This document shows positions 24,280 to 31,778 of a DNA stretch of 33,277 nt, piece after piece. The notes beneath the pieces are model-generated. The model saw only the letters and a list, made by a program, of their open reading frames with translations. It was not told where the DNA came from and made no database searches. Made by a program: the position numbers and the translations under genes. Source of the DNA: Bacillota bacterium (GTDB lineage: Bacteria > Bacillota > Negativicutes > DSM-13327); contig JAGFZX010000060.1 in assembly GCA_017889585.1 (NCBI GenBank), forward strand, positions 1 to 33,277. Direction: 5' to 3'. Numbering within the stretch: the first letter of the stretch is position 1; each line of letters starts with the position of its first letter.

Positions 24280-25971
24280 ATGATGCGTTCATTATATGCT
24301 GGTATTTCGGGTTTGCGTAACCATCAAACACGTATGGATGTTATTGGCAATAATATTGCTAACGTTAATACTATCGGTTTTAAAGGTAGTCGTGTTAATT
24401 TTCAGGACATGCTGAGTCAAACAATGCAAGGGGCATCAGCCGCTACAGGGGATCGGGGTGGTACTAATCCTGTACAAATCGGTATGGGGATGGGGGTAGC
24501 TAGTATTGATACTATCTTTACTGATGGTAGTTTTCAAACAACAGGTAAGCAGAATGATTTAGCCATTTCAGGGCAAGGTTTTTTTGTGCTATCTGATGGG
24601 ATAAATCAAGTATATACACGTGCTGGTGGTTTTGATTTTGATACTGCTGGCAACTTGCTAGTACCTGGTTCAGGCTATAAGGTAATGGGCTATAAAGCAG
24701 ATAGTAATGGTGTTATTGGCCAGACTTTAGAGAGTATACAAATTCCTGTAGGTACCAGTATGGCTGCTAAAGCATCCAGTAAGGTGACCTATGCAAATAA
24801 CTTAATGTCAAGTGCTACAGCCATAGGGTCACCAGCTGAAATTGCGGCCGCAGCCGCAAACTTAGCTACAGCTACAGCCGCAGATACAGCTGCAGATGCA
24901 GCTAAAGCAGCAGCAATATTAGCTAGCGGGTTAGTTCCGGCAGATACCACTGACCTAGCAAATGTTGCCGCCGCTTATAAATTGCTCTCATCCACAGCTA
25001 AAGCTTCAGTTGATGCCAAAGCTGCGTTGGCATACGATTCTACAAATGCAACCTTTATAGCAAATGATGCTGCAGCGACAGCTGCACTCGTTGGTACTGA
25101 TGCCACTGACATTGCTACCTATGATGCAGTTTATTCCGCAATATCAGCCACAAGCAAAGCTGTAATTGATACTACGGCTGCAGTTACATCCACAGCCGCT
25201 ACTTTAACAGCAGCGACCGCTGCTGTTACGGCTGCAAATGACAAAAGTTCAGATGCTTTGGCTTCAATAAAAGTGTATGATTCTCAAGGGAATGCATATA
25301 CAGTGAGTGGAACTTTTGAGAAAACGGGAGATAATACATGGTCCTTTACACCAGCAGCTACTGTAAAGGATAGTGCGGGGGCAATTGTCGCAAATGTTAC
25401 GTCTTCAGCGCCGATAGTTATTGAGTTTAATGCTGATGGTTCATTTAAACAAAGTACTACATCAGCAACGATAACAATTGACCAAGCAGGTCTCACACCT
25501 CCTAGTCCATATGCTGGTGCTGGTGCTTTCTCAATAACCCCTGACTTTTCTACTATGACCCAATATGGTGGTACCACCACAGTCGCAGCGACTGGTCAGG
25601 ATGGATATGCATCAGGATCACTAGAAAAAACCAGTATTAATACCAGCGGTGTTATTGTTGGTCAATTTAGTAATGGACAAATTTTAAATTTAGCGCAAGT
25701 GGCCTTAGCTAATTTTAATAATCCTTCGGGTCTTGGTAAAGCTGGCGAGAGTTTATATATTAAAACAACGAATTCTGGCGAACCACAGGTCGGTGCCGCT
25801 GGCTCAGGTGGTCGGGGTAGTTTTAACGCAGGTTCACTGGAAATGTCTAACGTGGATTTAGCACAGCAATTCAGTGATATGATTGTTACTCAACGTGGTT
25901 TCCAAGCTAATTCTAAAATTATCACCACAACTGATACAATGTTAGAAGAACTTGTAAACCTCAAACGTTAA
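24280..25971 (+). CDS. flgE: Flagellar hook protein FlgE with alanine-rich insertion
   Basis: FlgE polymerises into the hook. The 563-residue product begins MMRSLYAGISGLRNHQTRMD with VIGNNIANVNTIGFKGSR. It has the ISGQGFFVLSDG and VYTRAGGFDFDTAGNLL blocks and ends with the conserved SNVDLAQQFSDMIVTQRGFQANSKIITTTDTMLEELVNLKR. Typical relatives have about 260-450 residues. The excess lies at residues 178-328: an insertion that is about 37% alanine and rich in threonine, predicted helical, between the NNLM and SIKVYDSQGNAYTV segments. It contains an internal duplication. The ATG at 24280 follows GTGAGGT. The normal ends suggest a functional hook protein. Confidence 0.93.
   Translation: MMRSLYAGISGLRNHQTRMDVIGNNIANVNTIGFKGSRVNFQDMLSQTMQGASAATGDRGGTNPVQIGMGMGVASIDTIFTDGSFQTTGKQNDLAISGQGFFVLSDGINQVYTRAGGFDFDTAGNLLVPGSGYKVMGYKADSNGVIGQTLESIQIPVGTSMAAKASSKVTYANNLMSSATAIGSPAEIAAAAANLATATAADTAADAAKAAAILASGLVPADTTDLANVAAAYKLLSSTAKASVDAKAALAYDSTNATFIANDAAATAALVGTDATDIATYDAVYSAISATSKAVIDTTAAVTSTAATLTAATAAVTAANDKSSDALASIKVYDSQGNAYTVSGTFEKTGDNTWSFTPAATVKDSAGAIVANVTSSAPIVIEFNADGSFKQSTTSATITIDQAGLTPPSPYAGAGAFSITPDFSTMTQYGGTTTVAATGQDGYASGSLEKTSINTSGVIVGQFSNGQILNLAQVALANFNNPSGLGKAGESLYIKTTNSGEPQVGAAGSGGRGSFNAGSLEMSNVDLAQQFSDMIVTQRGFQANSKIITTTDTMLEELVNLKR
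24811..25263 (+). repeat. Alanine-rich helical insertion in flgE with a duplicated 33-residue motif
   Basis: Within the insertion, residues 218-250 (24931-25029, starting LVPADTTDLANVAAAY) and residues 270-302 (25087-25185, starting LVGTDATDIATYDAVY) align without gaps. They share roughly 15 of 33 identities, including the D.TD.A, AxY, ST.KA and ID positions. The spacing is 52 residues. The pattern resembles the three-helix modules seen in Firmicute surface proteins, though I cannot assign a family. Confidence 0.7.
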
Positions 25972-25978
25972 TACTAAA

Positions 25979-26021
25979 GGGGGGATAATGCCTCCCTTCT
26001 AATTTGCTAATTTAAGGGAGG
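25979..26021 (+). promoter_or_regulatory. flbD leader: hairpin sequestering the Shine-Dalgarno, with competing G-tract
   Basis: CCTCCCTT (25991-25998) is perfectly complementary to AAGGGAGG (26014-26021), the flbD ribosome binding site. An inner AATT/AATT pairing extends the stem. The same CCTCCC can instead pair with GGGGGG at 25979-25984, just after the flgE stop, with one G-U pair. These are alternative structures, one closing and one freeing the ribosome site. Translational regulation or coupling to flgE is an inference. Confidence 0.5.
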
Positions 26022-26029
26022 TTATTTAT

Positions 26030-26224
26030 ATGATAAAAGTTGCACGTCTTAAATCCCAGGAAGAATTTATTCTCAATGCTGAATTAATTGAAACAATTGA
26101 AGAAACTCCTGATACTGTTATTACGTTAACTAGTGGTCGGAAATTGATTGTTGAAGAATCTATGGATCAAGTGGTACGCAAAATAATGGATTATCGACGC
26201 GCTATTTTAGGTAAATTTCGGTAA
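26030..26224 (+). CDS. flbD: Flagellar protein FlbD
   Basis: FlbD is a small conserved flagellar-operon protein of unknown mechanism, named ylzI/flbD in Bacillus. The 64-residue product is complete and typical: MIKVARLKSQEEFILNAELI, ETPDTVITLTSGRKLIVEES, then MDQVVRKIMDYRR. The ATG is 8 bases after AAGGGAGG. In many clostridia motA and motB follow flbD, but here the next gene is fliL. Confidence 0.9.
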   Translation: MIKVARLKSQEEFILNAELIETIEETPDTVITLTSGRKLIVEESMDQVVRKIMDYRRAILGKFR

Positions 26225-26324
26225 GGTCTTATAGTGTTAATATGATAAAAATGCGTAGGAAGAGCGATGCAAATAAAAGTTTTGAGAGAGACTCTTATGA
26301 TTGTCCCAAGATGGAGGTGTAGTA

Positions 26325-26798
26325 GTGGCTAGTAGTGAAAAAAAGTTTCCGATGATGATTGTTGCAGGGATGATTGTAGTTGGTTTGTTGTTAGCTGGAG
26401 GTATTTCTTATTTTATTGCTACTAAAATTGTCTCAGATAAAGCAGTTGATAAGAAAGTTGCTCAGCATGAACAAGGGGTTTTCATGAAACTCGGTGATAT
26501 GAAGGATGGCTTAATTATCAATATTGGCGGTTTAAACAGTGGTCGCTATTTGAAAATAGGTATGATTTTAGAATTAAAGCCTGATAAAAAGGCAGTACCT
26601 GCCAGCGGTAAAATGCCTTCTTCTGATGAAATAAAAGTTCTTGATACTGCAGTATCTGTGCTCAGGTCACAAAAAATTGAAGATTTTGATCCACTTAAGC
26701 AGGAACAGTTAAAAGAACTTCTCAAGAATGAGATTAATAAAGCATTTGGTGAAGAAAAGGTTTATGAGGTGTATATTACCAACTTTGTATTACAGTAG
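26325..26798 (+). CDS. fliL: Flagellar basal-body-associated protein FliL
   Basis: FliL is a single-span membrane protein that surrounds the stator and supports torque. The 157-residue product has a short lysine-containing cytoplasmic N-terminus, a membrane helix at about residues 10-32 (MMIVAGMIVVGLLLAGGISYF) and the periplasmic FliL domain. That domain includes GLNSGRYLKIGMILEL, and it ends with VYEVYITNFVLQ. I chose GTG at 26325 with GGAGGT at 26313-26318; an in-frame TTG at 26301 would place the ribosome site inside the gene. Confidence 0.92.
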   Translation: MASSEKKFPMMIVAGMIVVGLLLAGGISYFIATKIVSDKAVDKKVAQHEQGVFMKLGDMKDGLIINIGGLNSGRYLKIGMILELKPDKKAVPASGKMPSSDEIKVLDTAVSVLRSQKIEDFDPLKQEQLKELLKNEINKAFGEEKVYEVYITNFVLQ

Positions 26799-26859
26799 AT
26801 TTAAGTAGCTATATTGTATTATAATAGTGGTTAAAGAGGTGTAGGAAGGGGGGGGAGTA

Positions 26860-27861
26860 TTGGCAGGAGATATATTATCCCAATCTGAAATTGATGATTT
26901 GTTATCTGCATTATCTACTGGTATGGTATCTGCTGAAGAAATTAAGGATGAGCAGAAGCAAAAGAAAATTAAGGTTTATGATTTCAAGCGTCCTGATAAA
27001 TTCTCTAAAGATCAGATTAGGACTTTGTATATGTTGCATGAACATTTTGCCCGCCTGATGAATACCTATCTTTCGGGTAGTCTTAGGACAATTGTGCATA
27101 TTGATGTTGCTTCTGTTGATCAGTTAACATATGAAGAATTTATTCGTTCATTGCCCAACCCTAGTGTTATTGGTGTTTTTCAAATGAGTCCCCTTAAGGG
27201 TAATGCAATATTGGAAATTAACCCTAATATTGTTTTTGCGATTATTGATCGCTTGTTTGGAGGTCCAGGTTTGCCACCAGCCAAAATCCGTACGCTAACT
27301 GATATTGAAGATGCGATTATTAGGCGGGTTATTAATAAAACATTAGAATGTTTCCAAGAAGCTTGGAAACAAGTTGTTGCTATTGAACCTAAGCTGGAAG
27401 TAATAGAAACAAATCCCCAGTTCACGCAAATTGTACCGCCGAATGATATGGTAGTGATTATAACATTGCACATCAAGATTGGTCAGGCTGAAGGATTGGT
27501 TAATCTTTGTATACCATATTTGGTTGTTGAACCAATTATGGCCAAGTTGACAACTACTTATTGGGTGGCATCTTCAGTAGCTAAGCAGGGATTGCCTGAG
27601 CATAGTAATGCTATACAACGTAAGGTGGAGAAAACACGTATTCCCCTGCTTGTTGAGTTAGGCCGAGCCACAGTAACTATCCAGGAACTTTTAGGTTTGG
27701 CAGTTGATGATGTACTACAGTTAGATAGTAAAATAGATACAGACCTTAATATAATCGTTGGACAAAGTGAAAAATTTCGAGGAAAGCCAGGCCTTTCAGG
27801 ACAAAGAGTCGCGATACAAGTTACACAATTGGTTTCCGAAGGAGATGATGATAATGAGTGA
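26860..27861 (+). CDS. fliM: Flagellar motor switch protein FliM
   Basis: FliM is the C-ring protein that binds CheY-P and relays the signal to FliG. The 333-residue product starts MAGDILSQSEIDDLLSAL, the CheY-binding EIDxLL peptide. It continues with YDFKRPDKFSKDQIRTLYMLHEHFARLMNTYLS, the CheC-like middle domain with LFGGPG, and a C-terminal SpoA domain (VTIQELLGLAVDDVLQLDSKI). The TTG start at 26860 follows a ribosome site containing eight consecutive G residues (26848-26855). It overlaps fliY by 8 bases. Confidence 0.95.
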   Translation: MAGDILSQSEIDDLLSALSTGMVSAEEIKDEQKQKKIKVYDFKRPDKFSKDQIRTLYMLHEHFARLMNTYLSGSLRTIVHIDVASVDQLTYEEFIRSLPNPSVIGVFQMSPLKGNAILEINPNIVFAIIDRLFGGPGLPPAKIRTLTDIEDAIIRRVINKTLECFQEAWKQVVAIEPKLEVIETNPQFTQIVPPNDMVVIITLHIKIGQAEGLVNLCIPYLVVEPIMAKLTTTYWVASSVAKQGLPEHSNAIQRKVEKTRIPLLVELGRATVTIQELLGLAVDDVLQLDSKIDTDLNIIVGQSEKFRGKPGLSGQRVAIQVTQLVSEGDDDNE

Positions 27862-28942
27862 AGGCTTTCTTTCCCAAGAAGAAATCGACGCCTTATTAAG
27901 GGGGGATCCGATTTCTTCTCCAGTAGTGGCTGATTTATCTGATATAGAAAAAGATGCGCTTGGTGAGATTGGAAATATTTCTATGGGGAGCGCGGCAACT
28001 ACACTGTCGGTGCTGCTTGGTCGGCGGGTATCTATTACTACACCCCGTGTATCTGTTGCTAGTATGGAAAAAATAAAAAATCAGTATCCTCTGCCATATG
28101 TGGTGATTGAAGTTGGTTATACTCATGGCATTTTGGGAACCAATGTATTGGCTATTCGTGAACAGGATGCCTTGATTATTTCCGATCTTATGATGGGGGG
28201 GGACGGTACCAATCCACCGCCTGAATTAAATGAGTTATATCTTAGCGCTGTGAGTGAGGCCATGAATCAGATGATGGGAGGCGTAGCTACTTCTTTATCA
28301 ACTCTGTTTAGAAAAAAGATAGATATTTCGCCGCCAAGTATTAATTTGATGGATTTTGCTGCTGCTGTTAATATTACAACTGCTGTTGCGTCAGATGATC
28401 ATGTTGTTAGTATTGCTTTCCGTATGGAAGTGGAAGATTTGATTGATAGTGAAATTATGCAAATAATCCCGATTAGTGTAGCTAAAGAAATGGTGGACAA
28501 CCTCATGAATTCTATGCAATCGCCAGAAGAGATCGTTGCTGCTCCTGTTGCCACACCATCAAAATCTGCGGTAGCGCCTCAAGTACAACAACAAGTAGCC
28601 GTGACCCCACCAAAACAACAACAAGTTAATGTTCAACCAGTGCAGTTTGCTCCCTTAGTGCAACAGACTTTACCTGTTACAGATACTAATATTAATCTTA
28701 TTATGGATGTTCCACTGCAGGTAACAGTAGAACTCGGACGGACCCGTAAGTTAATTCGCGATATATTAGAATTGGCACCTGGTTCGGTTATTGAGCTTGA
28801 TAAGTTGGCTGGCGAACCAGTAGATATTTTGGTTAATAGCAAACTAATTGCCAAAGGTGAAGTTGTAGTTATTGATGATAATTTTGGTGTAAGAATTACT
28901 GAGATTATAAGTCCATTAGAGCGTACTTATACTTTACAGTAA
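27854..28942 (+). CDS. fliY: Flagellar motor switch phosphatase FliY (CheC-FliN fusion)
   Basis: FliY combines a CheY-P phosphatase with a FliN switch domain and is typical of Firmicutes. From ATG 27854 (AAGGAG at 27839-27844) it has 362 residues. It opens with an N-terminal EIDALL peptide like that of FliM. Two CheC active sites are intact (DALGEIGN and SAVSEAMN, matching D/S-x3-E-x2-N). A glutamine/valine/proline-rich linker follows (about residues 220-275), then a C-terminal SpoA/FliN domain (VTVELGRTRKLIRDILELAPGS). A run of eight G residues (28195-28202) lies in the coding sequence (MMGGDG). The frame is open upstream inside fliM, but that is not the start. Confidence 0.95.
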   Translation: MSEGFLSQEEIDALLRGDPISSPVVADLSDIEKDALGEIGNISMGSAATTLSVLLGRRVSITTPRVSVASMEKIKNQYPLPYVVIEVGYTHGILGTNVLAIREQDALIISDLMMGGDGTNPPPELNELYLSAVSEAMNQMMGGVATSLSTLFRKKIDISPPSINLMDFAAAVNITTAVASDDHVVSIAFRMEVEDLIDSEIMQIIPISVAKEMVDNLMNSMQSPEEIVAAPVATPSKSAVAPQVQQQVAVTPPKQQQVNVQPVQFAPLVQQTLPVTDTNINLIMDVPLQVTVELGRTRKLIRDILELAPGSVIELDKLAGEPVDILVNSKLIAKGEVVVIDDNFGVRITEIISPLERTYTLQ

Positions 28943-29000
28943 ACTATATCCATATAAAAAAATGAATATATTATAAAACTAATTAGGGGGAGATATTGTA

Positions 29001-29363
29001 ATGGCTTTTAGAGTATTAGTTGTTGATGACGCAGCGTTTATGCGTATGATGGTTAAGGATATTTTGAGTAAAAATGGATATGAAGTAGTAGGTGAGGCTG
29101 AAAACGGTCTCAAAGCAGTGGAGAAATGGCAGGAATTAAAACCAGATCTTACGACAATGGATATTACTATGCCTGAAATGGATGGTATTAGTGCTGTTAA
29201 GGAAATTAAAAAAATTGATCCAAGTGCAAAGGTTATTATGTGTAGTGCGATGGGGCAGCAAGCTATGGTTGTTGAAGCTATCCAGGCAGGTGCCCGTGAC
29301 TTTATTGTTAAACCATTTCAACCTGATAGAGTATTGGAAGCTGTTCGCAAAGCAGTAGGTTAA
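29001..29363 (+). CDS. cheY: Chemotaxis response regulator CheY
   Basis: CheY is the phospho-messenger from CheA to the switch. The 120-residue single receiver domain has the acidic pair D9/D10, phospho-acceptor D54 (TTMDITMPEMDG), S82 in the Thr/Ser position and K104 (FIVKPF). It lacks an output domain. Its place between fliY and fliO matches Bacillus. GGGGGAG precedes the ATG at 29001. CheA and the receptors are not in the window. Confidence 0.94.
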   Translation: MAFRVLVVDDAAFMRMMVKDILSKNGYEVVGEAENGLKAVEKWQELKPDLTTMDITMPEMDGISAVKEIKKIDPSAKVIMCSAMGQQAMVVEAIQAGARDFIVKPFQPDRVLEAVRKAVG

Positions 29364-29365
29364 TA

Positions 29366-29932
29366 ATGAGTAAGAAATATTATCTAGGACTGTATATACT
29401 ATTGTTGGTGGTTTTCTTTGTTGGATTCGATTTAGGGGTCACAGCATATGCTGCTGAACCTAATGGAGAGTATTTGCAATATCAAGAACCAAAACCAGCA
29501 GTATATTCATCTGGGTTATCGACTCTTACTTATATTTTTTCACTGCTAGTTACTTTTACGATTGTAATTGGTCTTGCTTATTTTGCTTCTCGCTTTTTGG
29601 GGCAAAAAATGGGAAATAAATTAGCAGTAGGAAGTCATAAAATAGTAGCCACATTGCCCTTAGGGGCTAATCGTGCTGTTTATATTGTTGAAATTGCAGG
29701 TAAGTTTTTGGCACTTGGGGTTACTGATCATACGATTAATGTTTTGCAAGAAATAACAGATATTGGGGAAATTGAAAAAATGAAAAAAGAACCAATATCT
29801 GTACCTGAAGCACAGTTTGATAAGGTCTTTCAAAGGCAACTTGCCTCCTTACAGCAATGGTCCCCCAAATTCCCTAATGTTTTTAATGCTCATCATCAAG
29901 ATGAACAAGAACATAAAGGCGAGAAGAGGTAA
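29366..29932 (+). CDS. fliO: Flagellar biosynthetic protein FliO (FliZ)
   Basis: FliO helps assemble the FliP ring of the export gate. The 188-residue product has an N-terminal signal-like segment (residues 5-29, ending near AYAA) and a second membrane helix (about residues 50-70: LTYIFSLLVTFTIVIGLAYFA). The conserved FliO cytoplasmic domain follows (VATLPLGANRAVYIVEIAGKFLALGVTD). Such a cleavable leader plus one span is the usual Firmicute form (FliZ in Bacillus). It starts 2 bases after cheY, with only a weak ribosome site. Confidence 0.9.
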   Translation: MSKKYYLGLYILLLVVFFVGFDLGVTAYAAEPNGEYLQYQEPKPAVYSSGLSTLTYIFSLLVTFTIVIGLAYFASRFLGQKMGNKLAVGSHKIVATLPLGANRAVYIVEIAGKFLALGVTDHTINVLQEITDIGEIEKMKKEPISVPEAQFDKVFQRQLASLQQWSPKFPNVFNAHHQDEQEHKGEKR

Positions 29933-29937
29933 AGCAA

Positions 29938-30702
29938 GTGTCTAAATATCAAAATATAATAAGAACTGCTATAGTTGTTCTGGTCTTATTCATGATGCCA
30001 TCATATGTGTGGGCTGCGCCCTTGGTCCCTGTCCCTAATGTTACGATTGGCGTAGAAAATGCCACTAATCCTAAAGACGTTGCACTTAGTTTGCAAATTT
30101 TATTAACACTAACAGTGTTAACATTAGCACCATCAATTTTGATTATGATGACATCTTTTACCCGAATTATTGTTGTTTTATCTTTTTTACGTAGCGCTCT
30201 TGCTACGCAACAAATGCCACCTAATCAAGTGCTGGTCGGTTTGGCGCTATTCATTACTTTTTTTACGATGTCTCCATATCTTGAAGAGGTTAATAAAGAT
30301 GGTCTGCAACCTTACTTGGCTGGGACAGTAAATCAGGAGATGGCAATAACTGCCGCTTTAAAGCCAATGCGGGCTTTTATGTTTAAGCAAACAAGGGAAA
30401 ATGATTTGGCTTTATTTGTTAATTTGTCTGAAGGGCCTCGCCCTAGTTCACAGGATGATGTACCGACGATGACGTTGATACCATCTTTTATTATTAGTGA
30501 GCTTAAAACCGCTTTTCAAATAGGATTTTTAATTTATATCCCTTTTATTGTTATTGACATGGTGGTAGCAAGCACCTTAATGTCTATGGGGATGATGATG
30601 GTGCCGCCAGCTATGATTTCATTACCATTTAAATTGCTATTATTCATATTAGTGGATGGCTGGCATTTGCTTATTAGCTCGTTGATTGCCAGTTTTCATT
30701 AA
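29938..30702 (+). CDS. fliP: Flagellar biosynthetic protein FliP
   Basis: FliP forms the pentameric core of the flagellar export gate. The 254-residue product has a cleavable signal peptide ending near VWAA. It continues with LQILLTLTVLTLAPSILIMMTSFTRIIVVLSFLR, the central periplasmic loop and RENDLALFVNLSE, then FIISELKTAFQIGFLIYIPF and the C-terminal VDGWHLLISSL. This matches the FliP/SctR family over its whole length. The start is GTG at 29938. Confidence 0.95.
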   Translation: MSKYQNIIRTAIVVLVLFMMPSYVWAAPLVPVPNVTIGVENATNPKDVALSLQILLTLTVLTLAPSILIMMTSFTRIIVVLSFLRSALATQQMPPNQVLVGLALFITFFTMSPYLEEVNKDGLQPYLAGTVNQEMAITAALKPMRAFMFKQTRENDLALFVNLSEGPRPSSQDDVPTMTLIPSFIISELKTAFQIGFLIYIPFIVIDMVVASTLMSMGMMMVPPAMISLPFKLLLFILVDGWHLLISSLIASFH

Positions 30703-30713
30703 AGGAGGATTTT

Positions 30714-30983
30714 ATGTCAGGCGATATGGCAATCCAAATTGGTCGTGATGCCTTATACATGGTGCTGCTTATATCAGCGCCAATGCTAGGCCTTGGTTTA
30801 TTGGTTGGTGTTTTGGTTAGTATATTTCAAGCTACTACACAAATACAAGAACAGACATTAGTATTTATTCCGAAAATAATTGCAATATTTGTTGCTATAG
30901 TAGTGTTTGGTCCCTGGATGCTAAGTTTGATGGTTGACTATACTCATGAAATTTTCATCAGTTTGCCTGGCATGATACGCTAA
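30714..30983 (+). CDS. fliQ: Flagellar biosynthetic protein FliQ
   Basis: FliQ is a small two-helix subunit that wraps the FliP-FliR core of the export gate. The 89-residue product shows the conserved LISAPMLGLGLLVGVLVSIFQATTQIQEQTLVFIPKI segment and FGPWMLSLM. AGGAGG lies ahead of the ATG. Its length is exactly that of the family. Confidence 0.94.
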   Translation: MSGDMAIQIGRDALYMVLLISAPMLGLGLLVGVLVSIFQATTQIQEQTLVFIPKIIAIFVAIVVFGPWMLSLMVDYTHEIFISLPGMIR

Positions 30984-31001
30984 AGTAAGGAGTAACTATT
31001 T

Positions 31002-31778
31002 GTGGATTTTTTTGCACTGATGCAAAGTCAAGTGGGCTTTTTTCTGCTGATATTTGTGCGCATTAGCGGCATATTTATGATGATGCCTATATTTAGCAGT
31101 CGTAACATTACGGGACGTGTTAAAGCAGGCTTCGCGTTAATCATTACGTATATATTATTCCCATTAGTATTTAGTAAAACTGCTGTCATACCTGATGATT
31201 TTCTTCCTTATCTGTTCATTGTGGCTGGAGAACTTCTCGTGGGCCTTATTTTAGGGTTTGTTAGTTCATTGATGTTTTCGGCCATACAAATGGCAGGACA
31301 ATTACTAGATATGCAAATTGGTTTTGGTATGATTAATGTGATTGACCCTCTATCTGGTCAGCAGGCACCAATTATCGGTAATTTTAAATTTATATTGGCA
31401 TTAATAACTTTTCTAGCAACCAATGGTCATCATGTGTTATTATCAGCATTGTTTGCTAGTTTTAAATTAATACCTGTAACAGGTGTGGTAGTGAATGTTG
31501 CTGTAACTGAGTTTATGGTTGATATGATTGGTGGTATGTTTGTTTTTGCGTTAAAAATAAGTGTACCTGTCATTGTATCGTTATTGCTCACAGATATGGC
31601 TCTTGGTATATTAGCTCGTACTATGCCGCAAATGAATATTTTTGTAGTTGGTGTGCCGGGTAAGATTATTATCGGCATTTTTGTCCTATCTATGGCATTA
31701 CCTTTTTATATCTTTTTTTTGGAGATGGCGTTTGATGGGATGTACAAAAATATTTTCCGCCTCTTGTCTTTCTTTTAA
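31002..31778 (+). CDS. fliR: Flagellar biosynthetic protein FliR
   Basis: FliR completes the FliP5-FliQ4-FliR1 export gate. The 258-residue, strongly hydrophobic product has several membrane helices and family blocks GFFLLIFVRISGIFMMMPIF, GELLVGLILGFVSSLMFSAIQMAGQLLDMQIGFG and NIFVVGVPGKI. GTG at 31002 is 9 bases after AAGGAG (30987-30992). Its 3' end probably overlaps the flhB start; fliR and flhB are fused in some clostridia. Confidence 0.94.
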   Translation: MDFFALMQSQVGFFLLIFVRISGIFMMMPIFSSRNITGRVKAGFALIITYILFPLVFSKTAVIPDDFLPYLFIVAGELLVGLILGFVSSLMFSAIQMAGQLLDMQIGFGMINVIDPLSGQQAPIIGNFKFILALITFLATNGHHVLLSALFASFKLIPVTGVVVNVAVTEFMVDMIGGMFVFALKISVPVIVSLLLTDMALGILARTMPQMNIFVVGVPGKIIIGIFVLSMALPFYIFFLEMAFDGMYKNIFRLLSFF

